DNA of 64,000 bases. Origin: Candidatus Sericytochromatia bacterium S15B-MN24 CBMW_12. GTDB taxonomy: Bacteria > Cyanobacteriota > Sericytochromatia > S15B-MN24 > UBA4093. Under the pieces are notes generated by a model. That model saw only the letters and a list, made by a program, of their open reading frames with translations, searched no databases and was not told the DNA's origin. Every line of letters begins with the position of its first letter. Position 1 is the stretch's first letter. Of the stretch, positions 6,907 through 15,800 are shown one piece after another. Where the stretch lies: NCBI GenBank assembly GCA_002083825.1, contig DAZV01000019.1:1-64000 (forward strand). The letters run 5' to 3'. The translations under genes and the position numbers were made by a program.

Positions 6907-8817
6907 TTGGCTATCGTGAAGATGAAGTTGGGAGAGATCCTCCTCAACGCCAACCTCATCACCGACAGTCAGCTGAAATCGGCGGTCGACATCCAGAAGC
7001 AGACCAAGGAAAGCCTCGGGATGATCCTGATCAAGCAGGGTTACATCACCGAGGCCTCCATCAAGGATGCGCTCGAACTTCAGTACGGCCTTCGCTACAT
7101 CAATCTCCGCAAGACCAAGGTTCCGCCCGAGGTCTTCAAGCTGATCCCCGAGAACCTGATCCGCCAGCATCAGATCATCCCGGTCAGCCTCGCGAATAAC
7201 CGCCTGACCATGGCCATGGTCGACCCGACCAACCTGATTGCCATCGATGATGTTCGCTTCACCGTCAAGGGCGTCACGGTCCAGCCGGTCGTCATCACCG
7301 AGGATGAGTTCTTCTGGTTCCTCGAAAGCAACTCCAAGCAGGAAGCCCCGGTCTCGGCCCATGACGGGGCGCCGACCATGGACATCTCCTCGGTACTCGG
7401 CGAGATTGCCACCGATGACGAACTCGAGGTCGTCGAGGAAAAGGTGGACAATTCCTCGGTTCTCGAACTCGAGAGAGTGGCCGAGGAGTCGCCCATCGTC
7501 CGATTGGTCAACTCGATCCTCACCCAGGCCATCAGCGGCACCAAGAAGGTCTCCGACATCCACGTCGAGCCCTGGGAGCATGAAATCGTCGTCCGCTACC
7601 GGATCGACGGCATCCTTCACAAGCAGTCGACGATCCCCAAGAAGTTCCTTCCTGCCATCGTCAGCCGCTTCAAGATCATGGCCAACTGCGACATCGCCGA
7701 GAAGCGTCTTCCGCAAGATGGCCGTATCCGGGTGCGCTTCCGCGGCCGGGATTGGGATTTCCGTTTCTCCAGCTTGCCTGGTAAGCACGGCGAGAAGCTC
7801 TGCATGCGGATCCTCGACAAGTCAGGGACCACGCTCGGCCTCGAGAAGCTCTTCATCTACCAGGAGGACCTCGACGTGGTCCGGGACATGGCCAATCGCC
7901 CCTTCGGCATCATCTTCGTCACGGGTCCCACGGGTTCCGGCAAGTCGACGTCGCTCTACGCCATTCTCAACGAGCGCAACACTCCCGACGTCAACATCAC
8001 CACCGCCGAGGATCCCATCGAGTACGACGCCCCCGGAATCAACCAGGTTCAGGCGCGCCCGGAGATTGGCTTCACCTTCGCGCGCATCCTGAAGGCCTTC
8101 CTGCGTCAGGACCCCGACATCATGCTGATCGGCGAGACCCGCGACAAGGAAGTGGCGAAGATCGCCATCGAGTCGGCCCTCACCGGCCACCTGGTCTTCA
8201 CGTCCCTTCACACGAACGACGCTCCCGGCGCCATCATGCGCTTGTCGGAGATGGGGGTCGAAGGCTTCCTCGTCTCGGCTGCGACCATCGGCATCATCGC
8301 CCAGCGTCTTGTGCGTAAGCTTTGCACCAAGTGCAAGCAGTCCTACTCCCCGGAAGTCGCCGAGCTCGACTTCGTGGGCTACCGCTACGATCCGGCGGCC
8401 ATGCCGACCTTCTACAAGGCCGTCGGTTGCTCGGACTGCTCGAAGGGCTACTCGGGCCGCATGGGCGTCTACGAGCTCATGAAGATCAACGACGAACTGC
8501 GCGATTTGATCGCCCGCGGCGCTTCCACCTCCCTCATCCGGTATGCCGCCAAGCAGAGTGGCATGACGACCCTGAAGGACTACTCCCTCAAGCTCGTACG
8601 CGACGGCTACACCTCGCTGGAAGAGGTCATTCGCGTCACCTTCTCGGGAGAGGGCGAGGAAAAGCTCTGCCCATGCTGTCGGAACCCCATCGGCGACGAG
8701 TTCATGAAGTGTCCTTTCTGTCAGACCGACCTCAAGAAGGTCTGCCCCAAGTGTCACCAGCGAATGGAGGAAGGCTGGAAGGGCTGTCCCTCCTGCGGAA
8801 CCCTGATCACCGTCTAG
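6907..8817 (+). CDS. pilB: Type IV pilus assembly ATPase PilB
   Basis: PilB is the cytoplasmic hexameric ATPase that powers pilus extension. The 636-residue product has an N-terminal MshEN/T2SSE_N domain (about 1-150), then the GspE/PilB core with GPTGSGKSTSLYA (Walker A), LRQDPDIMLIGETRD (Walker B region), LHTNDA, and the zinc-binding CTKC...CSDC pair. Unusually, it ends in a further tail with four cysteine pairs (CPCC, CPFC, CPKC, CPSC), i.e. a double zinc ribbon. The TTG start at 6907 is chosen because AAGGAG sits seven bases before it; the nearest ATG is 15 bases inside. A TACAAT box at 6814-6819 may be its -10. It is followed by pilT after 29 bases. Confidence 0.93.
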   Translation: MAIVKMKLGEILLNANLITDSQLKSAVDIQKQTKESLGMILIKQGYITEASIKDALELQYGLRYINLRKTKVPPEVFKLIPENLIRQHQIIPVSLANNRLTMAMVDPTNLIAIDDVRFTVKGVTVQPVVITEDEFFWFLESNSKQEAPVSAHDGAPTMDISSVLGEIATDDELEVVEEKVDNSSVLELERVAEESPIVRLVNSILTQAISGTKKVSDIHVEPWEHEIVVRYRIDGILHKQSTIPKKFLPAIVSRFKIMANCDIAEKRLPQDGRIRVRFRGRDWDFRFSSLPGKHGEKLCMRILDKSGTTLGLEKLFIYQEDLDVVRDMANRPFGIIFVTGPTGSGKSTSLYAILNERNTPDVNITTAEDPIEYDAPGINQVQARPEIGFTFARILKAFLRQDPDIMLIGETRDKEVAKIAIESALTGHLVFTSLHTNDAPGAIMRLSEMGVEGFLVSAATIGIIAQRLVRKLCTKCKQSYSPEVAELDFVGYRYDPAAMPTFYKAVGCSDCSKGYSGRMGVYELMKINDELRDLIARGASTSLIRYAAKQSGMTTLKDYSLKLVRDGYTSLEEVIRVTFSGEGEEKLCPCCRNPIGDEFMKCPFCQTDLKKVCPKCHQRMEEGWKGCPSCGTLITV

Positions 8818-8846
8818 CCCCACCGCGCTGAAAGGAAGATACGCCT

Positions 8847-9950
8847 ATGTACATGGAGGAGCTTCTGCAACTGGTCTTCGACCGGGACGGCTCGGACCTA
8901 CACATCTCTCCGGGCGTTCCGCCGATCGTTCGCATCAACGGCAAGCTAGTACGCACCGATTACGAGTCGCTCACCAACGAGGATACCCAGCGCCTGATCT
9001 TCTCGATTCTCTCGAACGATCAGCGAAAGAACCTCGAGCAGACCATGGAACTCGACTGCTCGTACGGCGTGGTCGGCCTGGGCCGCTTCCGCGTCAACGC
9101 CTTCCGCTCGAAGGGGGGGTACGCGGCCGTTCTTCGTACCATCTCCACCAAGATTCCGCGCTTCGAGGATCTGGGACTTCCTCCGCTCGTTCGCGAACTC
9201 TGTCACAAGCCCCGCGGGCTCATCCTGGTCACCGGGCCCACGGGCTCCGGCAAATCGACCACGCTCGCCGCGATGATCGACAACATCAACGCCACCCGCG
9301 CCGAGCACATTCTCACCATCGAGGACCCCATCGAGTACGTTCATCCGCCCAAGATGAGCCTGGTCAACCAGCGCGAACTCGGAGCGGATACCAAGAGTTT
9401 CGATAACGCCCTGAAGGCGGCCCTGCGCGAAGATCCCGACGTCATCCTGGTGGGTGAGCTTCGAGACCTCGAGACCATTCGCCTGGCGATGACGGCCGCG
9501 GAGACCGGTCACTTGGTCTTCGGAACCCTTCACACCTCGAGTGCCATGCAGACGGTGGACCGCGTCGTCGACGTCTTCCCGCCTCACCAGCAGCAACAAA
9601 TTCGCGTCCAGATTTCCAACTCGCTGGTGGCGGTTCTCTCGCAGACCCTGATTCCCAAGGTCTCCAGCGATGCCAAGGGTCGAGGCCGCATCATGGCGCT
9701 CGAGATGCTGGTCAACACTCCGGCGATCGCCAACCTGATCCGCGAGGGCAAGACCGCTCAGATCTACTCGGCCATCCAGACGGGCCAGAAGTTCGGCATG
9801 CAGACCCTCGAGACCTGCTTGAAGGATCTCTACTTCGCCAAGCTGATCACTTACGAGGATGCCATCTCCAAGACCTCGCGCCCCGAGGACCTGATCCGCA
9901 TGATCGGTGCGGCTCCCAGCGGCTCGATGGCGCAGGCGATGGCACGCTAG
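8847..9950 (+). CDS. pilT: Type IV pilus retraction ATPase PilT
   Basis: PilT drives pilus retraction and twitching motility. The 367-residue product matches the family length and carries an N-terminal PAS-like domain (DGSDLHISPGVPPIVRING), Walker A GPTGSGKSTTLAAM, the Asp box LTIEDPIEYVH, Walker B ALREDPDVILVGELRD, and the His box TGHLVFGTLHTSSA. The C-terminal AIQTGQKFGMQTLE helix is the PilT-specific end. AGGAAG precedes the ATG by eight bases. It lies between pilB and pilC, probably in one transcript. Confidence 0.95.
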   Translation: MYMEELLQLVFDRDGSDLHISPGVPPIVRINGKLVRTDYESLTNEDTQRLIFSILSNDQRKNLEQTMELDCSYGVVGLGRFRVNAFRSKGGYAAVLRTISTKIPRFEDLGLPPLVRELCHKPRGLILVTGPTGSGKSTTLAAMIDNINATRAEHILTIEDPIEYVHPPKMSLVNQRELGADTKSFDNALKAALREDPDVILVGELRDLETIRLAMTAAETGHLVFGTLHTSSAMQTVDRVVDVFPPHQQQQIRVQISNSLVAVLSQTLIPKVSSDAKGRGRIMALEMLVNTPAIANLIREGKTAQIYSAIQTGQKFGMQTLETCLKDLYFAKLITYEDAISKTSRPEDLIRMIGAAPSGSMAQAMAR

Positions 9951-9980
9951 AGCGCCTGCGGCTAGTATTAGGAGCCCACC

Positions 9981-11246
9981 ATGCCCACTTTCACCTGTAA
10001 GGTACGTGACCACCGCGGGGAAGCCTTCATCAAGACGATGAACGGCGAAACCGCCATCGACGTGCGAAACCGCTTGAGGGAAATGGGCTACATGGTGGTC
10101 ACCCCGGTCACCGAGAAGCGCGAGAGCAAGATCGCGGGGCAACTCAACCAGGCCACTAACCTCAAGCTCATGGACAAGATCAACGCCTACCTCGCGATGT
10201 CGGGCAAGGTGAAGCTCACCGAGCTCACGGTCTTCACGCGCCAGTTCGCCACCATGATCAACGCCGGCGTGGCCATGGTGCGCGCGCTCCACATCCTTGC
10301 CGAGCAAACCAACAGTCCTCGGCTGAAACGGATCGTCGTCGACCTGAAGGCCCGGGTGGAAGGCGGTAACTCTCTTTCGGAATCCATGGCCAAGCATCCT
10401 GACGTCTTCGACAAGCTCTTCGTCGGCATGGTTCGCGCCGGCGAGGCGGGCGGTGTGCTGGACGAGGTCCTACTGCGCGTCGCGGCCTTCAACGAGTCCT
10501 CCAACAAGCTTCAGCAACAGGTCAAGTCCGCGATGACCTATCCCATCGTGGTCTGCGTCATGGCGGTCGGCATCTTCGTCGGAATGCTCGTCTTCATCCT
10601 TCCGGTCTTCGCCGACATGTTCGCTCAGATGAATGCGAAGCTGCCGGCCTACACCCAGTTTCTGATCGACCTCAGCAAGATCGTCGCCGGTCCGATCGGT
10701 CTTGGCGCCGCCTTGACCATCACGGGCATCGTCATCCTCTTCCGGCGCTGGGCCAAGACCGATCACGGCAAGCACTTCCTCGACAAGCACTTGCTCACGG
10801 TTCCGGTCATCGGGGCGCTCATTCAGAAAGTCGCCGTCGCCCGCTTCACCCGTACCCTGGGGACCTTGCTTCGTTCGGGCGTCCCGCTTCTCAGCGCCCT
10901 CGAAATCGTCCGCGACTCGGCCGGCAACATGATCGTCTCGGGGGCCGTCGAGGACGTTCGCCAGGCGGTTCGCGAGGGCGAGGGCATCACGCGCCCCCTC
11001 GAAAAGGCTGAGATCTTCCCCCCCATGGTCACCCAGATGATCTCGATCGGTGAGGAAACGGGGGCCATCGACGCCATGCTCGAGAAGGTCGCCGATTTCT
11101 ACGACGATGAAGTCGAGTCGGCGGTCAAGTCCCTGACCTCGTTGCTCGAGCCTGTGATGATGGCGGGTATCGGTATCTTGGTCGGCTCGATCGTCGTGGG
11201 CATGTACCTGCCCATCTTCACCATCATCAACCAGGTCGGCCACTGA
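9981..11246 (+). CDS. pilC: Type IV pilus inner-membrane platform protein PilC
   Basis: PilC is the polytopic inner-membrane platform on which PilB and PilT act. The 421-residue product has two T2SSF domains, the first with LTVFTRQFATMINAGVAMVRALHIL and the second with VARFTRTLGTLLRSGVPLLSALEIV. Three hydrophobic segments are visible (about 175-200, 230-250 and near the C-terminus, GIGILVGSIVVGMYLPIF). A TAGGAG Shine-Dalgarno precedes the ATG. Only the motor and platform genes are here; pilins and the secretin genes must be elsewhere. A hairpin begins at its stop codon. Confidence 0.95.
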   Translation: MPTFTCKVRDHRGEAFIKTMNGETAIDVRNRLREMGYMVVTPVTEKRESKIAGQLNQATNLKLMDKINAYLAMSGKVKLTELTVFTRQFATMINAGVAMVRALHILAEQTNSPRLKRIVVDLKARVEGGNSLSESMAKHPDVFDKLFVGMVRAGEAGGVLDEVLLRVAAFNESSNKLQQQVKSAMTYPIVVCVMAVGIFVGMLVFILPVFADMFAQMNAKLPAYTQFLIDLSKIVAGPIGLGAALTITGIVILFRRWAKTDHGKHFLDKHLLTVPVIGALIQKVAVARFTRTLGTLLRSGVPLLSALEIVRDSAGNMIVSGAVEDVRQAVREGEGITRPLEKAEIFPPMVTQMISIGEETGAIDAMLEKVADFYDDEVESAVKSLTSLLEPVMMAGIGILVGSIVVGMYLPIFTIINQVGH

Positions 11247-11290
11247 TCGTCTCGGCACTCTTGCCGGCGATCGAAGGGGTCCCTATTTTT
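11246..11290 (+). terminator. Probable terminator after pilC
   Basis: GATCG...CGGCA (from 11246) pairs with TGCCG...CGATC (to 11273) with small bulges and a CTCT loop. ATTTTT follows at 11285-11290, about 12 bases later. The spacing to the T run is longer than ideal. Confidence 0.4.
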
Positions 11291-11295
11291 ATAAC

Positions 11296-11321
11296 GTTTG
11301 CTTGCTTCGATTATTGGGCAG
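11296..11321 (+). promoter_or_regulatory. Candidate sigma-B/F-type promoter of the sigma gene
   Basis: GTTTGC (11296-11301) and GGGCAG (11316-11321) are 14 bases apart, resembling the SigB/SigF consensus GTTTAA-N12-14-GGGTAT in five to seven positions. If real, the sigma factor could transcribe its own gene, a common arrangement for this family. A sigma70 reading (TTGCTT/TAAGGT, spacer 18) is also possible. Confidence 0.3.
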
Positions 11322-11363
11322 TAAGGTATTAGTGGTCTTCCGACTTTCCTAGGAGACGCGCCC

Positions 11364-12122
11364 ATGACCGTGACCGTCCCCGACGTCGAAGCGATTGAGA
11401 GTCTGGTCCTGCGTTATCAGGCCTCCCGGGAGGCCAAGGTGAGGGATCGGATCGTCCGGCAGAACCTCAAGTTCGTTCGGCAGGTTGCCAACGGCTTCCG
11501 AGACCGCCTCCCGGACGGTCTCGAGGATCTCGAACAGGTGGGGGCCATCGGCCTCTTGCATGCCATCGAGCGTTTCGATCCCACCTTGGGCAGACCTTTC
11601 GAGGCCTATGCCGGGGTGCTGATCAGCGGAGAGATGCGTCACTACCTCCGGGACCACGGCCACCTCGTGCGTCCCCCTCGGGATCTGGTCGAACTGAGGA
11701 CGAGGGTCATCACGATCGTCATGCGCCTCGAACAGGAACTGGGTCGGGATCCCACCACCGAGGAACTGGCAGACGCGCTCGGTCTCGACGTTCCAAAGGT
11801 GCTCGAAGTCCTGGGGCTCGACGTCGGAACCCGGCCTTTATCGCTGGATGGGGACGATGAGGGTTCCGCCCGGGATCGGTATCACCTGATCGACAACCGG
11901 TACCGTTCCTTTCAGCTGGCGGTCGAAGATCGCATGATGTTGGCGGCCGCCGTCGGGAAGCTTCGAGATGTTTCGCGGGAGGTGATCGAGTTCGCCTTCT
12001 ATCAGGACCTCACCCAGACCGAGATCGCCCAGCATCTGGGCATCTCGCAAATGCAGGTCTCGCGCCGGATCAAGACCGCCACTCAGGAACTCTGGAAGGC
12101 GCTCAATACCAAGCTCTGGTGA
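11364..12122 (+). CDS. SigB/SigF/SigG-family RNA polymerase sigma factor
   Basis: The 252-residue product is a group 3 sigma factor. Region 2 covers about residues 32-100 (QNLKFVRQVANGF, LEDLEQVGAIGLLHAIERFDP, GEMRHYLRDHG), region 3 about 105-150 (EQELGRDPTTEELADALGLD), and region 4 the C-terminal 70 residues with the helix-turn-helix DLTQTEIAQHLGISQMQVSRRI. There is no region 1.1, so it is not the housekeeping sigma. In cyanobacteria the homologous SigF controls type IV pilus genes; its place directly after pilBTC fits that role here, by inference. TAGGAGA precedes the ATG. No anti-sigma or anti-anti-sigma gene adjoins it. Confidence 0.88.
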   Translation: MTVTVPDVEAIESLVLRYQASREAKVRDRIVRQNLKFVRQVANGFRDRLPDGLEDLEQVGAIGLLHAIERFDPTLGRPFEAYAGVLISGEMRHYLRDHGHLVRPPRDLVELRTRVITIVMRLEQELGRDPTTEELADALGLDVPKVLEVLGLDVGTRPLSLDGDDEGSARDRYHLIDNRYRSFQLAVEDRMMLAAAVGKLRDVSREVIEFAFYQDLTQTEIAQHLGISQMQVSRRIKTATQELWKALNTKLW

Positions 12123-12125
12123 AAA

Positions 12126-12392
12126 CCAATGGGGGCCCCCCGTCCCCCATTGGGCCTGAGGGCCCAGTTAGGCTGCGCCTGAGTGATGGGGGGACCGCAG
12201 GGGGGTGAGCGCCTGCGGCAAAAAAGGCAAAAAAATGCGGCTAAAAAAGGCAAAAAAATGCGGCTAATGACTATGAACGGCGAAGCCATGGCCCCTAATC
12301 TTCCGCTAACTTGTCCCCCCTCGATGGGGGGACCGCAGGGGGGTGTTAGCCGGCGAAGCCATGGCGTTCCTTGTAACTAATAGAATAGTTAC
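12126..12392 (+). repeat. Long intergenic repeat, copy A, with several hairpins
   Basis: This convergent gap holds a CCAATGGGGG/CCCCCATTGG hairpin (12126-12153), a TGGGCC/GGCCCA hairpin (12151-12166), and then a repeat (12209-12373) that recurs at 22351-22513 in the same orientation. The shared part includes GCGCCTGCGGC, GAACGGCGAAGCCATGGC, and GTCCCCCC-TCGA-GGGGGGAC as a palindrome. A GTAACTA/TAGTTAC hairpin (12373-12392) overlaps the stop codon of the minus-strand lipoprotein gene. Confidence 0.85.
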
Positions 12393-12871
12393 TCGATGAT
12401 CGCGGCCTCGTGGACCTCGTGGCTCAGGCCCCTCGACACCACGATGGGAAGGACCCATTTGCCGTTCGAGCCCTGGCGCGCCCGTTCCAGCCGAATGGTG
12501 ACCTTCTGGGAGCGATGCTCCCACATGTTGGAGGTCGCGGCGTCCACGATCATGCCGACGGGCAGCACCGTCAGGAAGTTCAGCCAAAAGACCGAGCGAA
12601 GTTGCCGGCCGATGGTTATCTCCTTGGTCTGGTACAAGGGGCTGCGCACGGTCACCTTGTAATCCGAGCCGCGGCTGAGCGGGACGGTGAACTCGGGAAC
12701 CCGCTGAATGATCGTCTCATCGTTCGAGAGGGCAACGATCCGTACTTCCAGGTCCTGGCGGGGTTCCTGCACGTTCACGCTGAACTCGGAAGGCCCGCCT
12801 CCGATGAGGGTTGCGCAGCCGCTCGACAGAGTGGCGGCCATGAGGGCGGTGGTAAATAGATGCTTCGACAA
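12389..12871 (-). CDS. Putative lipoprotein, PEGA-like
   Basis: The 160-residue product starts at TTG 12871, chosen because AGGAGGT lies directly upstream. A short hydrophobic signal ends in SSGC, a slightly unusual lipobox, so lipidation at that Cys is likely. The mature part has beta-rich PEGA-like stretches (SVNVQEPRQDLEVRIVAL) and a hydrophobic FWLNFLTVLPVGMIVDAATSNMWEH segment typical of a family of small envelope lipoproteins. The Shine-Dalgarno lies at the end of the upstream kinase gene and the two are eight bases apart, so it is the last gene of the mla-kinase operon. Specific function is unknown. Confidence 0.75.
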   Translation of the reverse strand: MSKHLFTTALMAATLSSGCATLIGGGPSEFSVNVQEPRQDLEVRIVALSNDETIIQRVPEFTVPLSRGSDYKVTVRSPLYQTKEITIGRQLRSVFWLNFLTVLPVGMIVDAATSNMWEHRSQKVTIRLERARQGSNGKWVLPIVVSRGLSHEVHEAAIIE

Positions 12872-12879
12872 GGGACCTC

Positions 12880-15800
12880 CTAGCGTTCGTCTGCGAGAAC
12901 TTGGACCTGGTTGCGACCGCTGGCCTTCGAGACGTAGAGGGCGCGGTCCGCGCGTTCGATGAGTTCGGCGATGCGACCGTCCTCCGGGCGGAGGAGGGAG
13001 ACGCCGAGGGAGACGGTGATCTGGCGGAGCGGGTTGCCTTCGGGATCGGTGAGCTGGATCTCCGCGACGCTCTCTCGGATGCGTTCGGCGACCGTGAGGG
13101 CACCCTGCAGGTCGGTGTCGGGAAGGGCGACGATGAACTCCTCGCCCCCCCAGCGGGCGGCGACGTCCGAGAGACGAACGGCTGCTTCGAGAACGCGTGA
13201 GACCGAGATGATGACTTCGTCTCCGAGCATGTGGCCGAACGTGTCGTTGAAGCTCTTGAAGTGGTCGATGTCCAGCATGATGACGGCGAGGTAGCGGTGG
13301 TGCCTGCGGGCCTGGGCGAAGTCCCGGGTGAGCTGGTCCTGGAAGAAGCGTCGATTGTGAAGGCCGGTGAGCGGATCGACCGAGGCGCGCAGATTGGCTT
13401 CCTCGTAGAGTTCGACCAGGTGCTCGAGTTCGTTGGCACGCTGAGTGAGCTGGGAGTAGAGGTGCGCGTTTTCGATGGCGATCGCCGCGTGGTGGGCGAT
13501 CGATTCCAGCATGCCGAGATCCCGCTCGGTGAAGTGGTTGACGATGGCCTGCGAGTCCACGTAGAGCACTCCGAGCACGTTTTGCTTGCTCAGTAGCGGC
13601 ACGCACATGACCGTGCGGAGGTTGAGGGCCATGACCGAGGCCTGCATCTGGAATTCCTGGTCGCTGAGGGCGTCGTCCACGCAGAGCGGATCGGCGGAGT
13701 CGAGCACTCGCTGACAAATGCTCCGGCTGATCGGATCGTCTTCCAGGTTCAAGGCGGCGCCCAGGTGGTTCAGAGCCGAGCGGCAAACGAGCTGTTCGTT
13801 TTCCCAGAGCAGGATGTAGCCCCGCTCGGCATGGGTGAGGTCCAGGGTGGATTGCAGGACCAGCCCCAGGACCTCTTCCATGACAAGGGTGGTGGTGATG
13901 GTGCGGGCGAGTCCGTTGAGCATTTCGAGCTTGCGGCTCTTGTCCTCCCATTCGGAGTGAAGGCTGGCGTTCTCGATGGCGTTGGCGGTGACGGCGGCGA
14001 GGCTCATGACGACGTCGAGGGCTTGCTCGTTGAAGGGAGCTTCCGTGGCAGGTCGGTCGACGTAGATCGAGCCGACGACTCGGTTGCGGATTTTGAGCGG
14101 GGCGGCGAGCACGGTACAGCCGGCGACGGCGTCCGCCTTGGGGGTGAAACGGGTCTCCGAGCGGGTATCCCGCAGGCAAAGGGGCTGCTCGGTACGGAAG
14201 ACCTCGTCGGCGATGCTGCGGCTGATCCGCCAATCCTCGGCGTGGCCGCCGGCGGGAAAGTTCCGGATCTGCACCGGCAGGAGGTCGTTGCCCTGGAGCC
14301 TGAGGAGGAAGCCGCGCTTGCCGCCGACGATCTCGATGATGAGATCGATGGCCATCTCCAGGACGAGGGCGACGTCGTGAATTTGGCTGACTTTCAGGGA
14401 GAAGTCGATGAGCTGGGAAAGCGTCCGGTTGGAGTGCTGTGCCTCGTCGAGCTGATCCTGCTTCGCGCGGGCATGCCGCGCGAGGGCGCCCAGGTCATCC
14501 TGAATGCGCTCGAGGTGGGTCTCCAGGGAGGCGGCGTTTTGCGAGGGGCCCACGTCTTCCGGCAAGTAGCTATGCTTCCAGGTCTTGTGGAAGTCGTCTC
14601 GGCGCTCCTCGGGGAGGGTCTGGGCCAGCCTGTCGCAGATGCTCTGGGCAATCCGGCGGTGGTCGTCGCCGCGCAGGGTGTCCACGTCGGCAAGTAGCAT
14701 CAGGGCGCGGCCGTTAAGGTCGTCCTCTCCCATCTCCTCGGCCAGGTGGATGGCCTTGCGAAGGTGCTCGGTGGAGAGCGAGCGGCGATCGTTGCGGAGG
14801 TGAAGTTCGCCGAGGAAGAGATGAATTCTTCCGATGAGGCTTCCGGCTCCCACTTCTTCGGCGTGGTGAAGGCTATCGAAGGCCATGCGCTGGGAGGCCA
14901 TGGCGTCCTTGGAGAGCGCGAGGAGTCCTGCCTGCACGAAGAGCAGCTTGGCGACCAGTCCTCGGGCTTCGGCTTCGTTGGCCTGGCCCAGCGCGAGGTT
15001 GAGAAGCGAGCGGGCTTCTTCGCGCTCATCGTTCACGAGCAGCAGCATGGCGAGGACGGGGCGCATGGTGCTGGCGATGTCCTGGTGCCCGGTTGCTTCG
15101 GCGTCCTCGAGGGTGAGCCTGGCGAGGTCTAGGGCGTCTTGGTTGGCCCCGAGGGTCATCAGCAGCTCGGCCCGGTAGACGTTGAGGGTCATTTCCAGGT
15201 AGCGGTTGCGGGTATCGAGGGCGATCGCCAGGCCCTCGTCGACCCGGATCAAGGCTTCGCCAAGCCTTCCGAGGTGCATGGCGGCCATGCCTTCCATGGC
15301 GAGCGCCATGCCTTCGGCCATGCGGCTTCCGAGCTCGCGCGAGCCGGCCAGGGCGAGCTTCGCCACGGCCTCGGCGTCCCGGAACTCTCCGAGTTCCAGG
15401 GCGGTCGCCGCGAGGTTCAGCTGGCTGAAGACGAGCTCGTCGCGCTGGTTGATCAGGGTGTTGAGGCGGCGGGTCTCCTCGAAGGCCTGGTAGGCTTCCT
15501 GGTAGCGTCCCAGGGCGAGGAAGGCGTTCCCGAGCATCATGTTGGCCTCGTTGAGGCCCATGAGGTCGTTGAAGCTTTCCTTGATGGCGAGGGCTTCCTT
15601 GAGAAGCGCGAGGCCCGCTTCGGTCTTGCCGGTGCCGTTGGAGGTGTAGAGGAAACCGAGGAAAGACAGGCTCTCGCTGAGCATGAGCGTTTCCTGCTGA
15701 TCTCGGGCGAGGCTGGCGGCCTCTTCGAGCATGGGAGCGGTCATCGCGGCATTGCCGGTGAAGTAATGGATGCGGCCGAGGGTCATGAGGGCGCGGATCT

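Noticed and set aside
12183..12380. Small plus-strand frames in both long repeats (also 22375-22575) with a shared peptide
   Set aside because: The similarity is explained by the conserved DNA repeat; there is no good Shine-Dalgarno and the frames diverge outside the repeat core.
12126..12392. Insertion sequence or MITE
   Set aside because: No terminal inverted repeats with target duplication were found around either copy, and no transposase is nearby.
12389..14233. Long minus-strand frame of about 614 residues, rich in Arg and Pro
   Set aside because: Most of it is the antisense frame shadow of the kinase/GGDEF gene. Only its last 160 residues, from the TTG at 12871, form a real gene with its own Shine-Dalgarno and lipobox.
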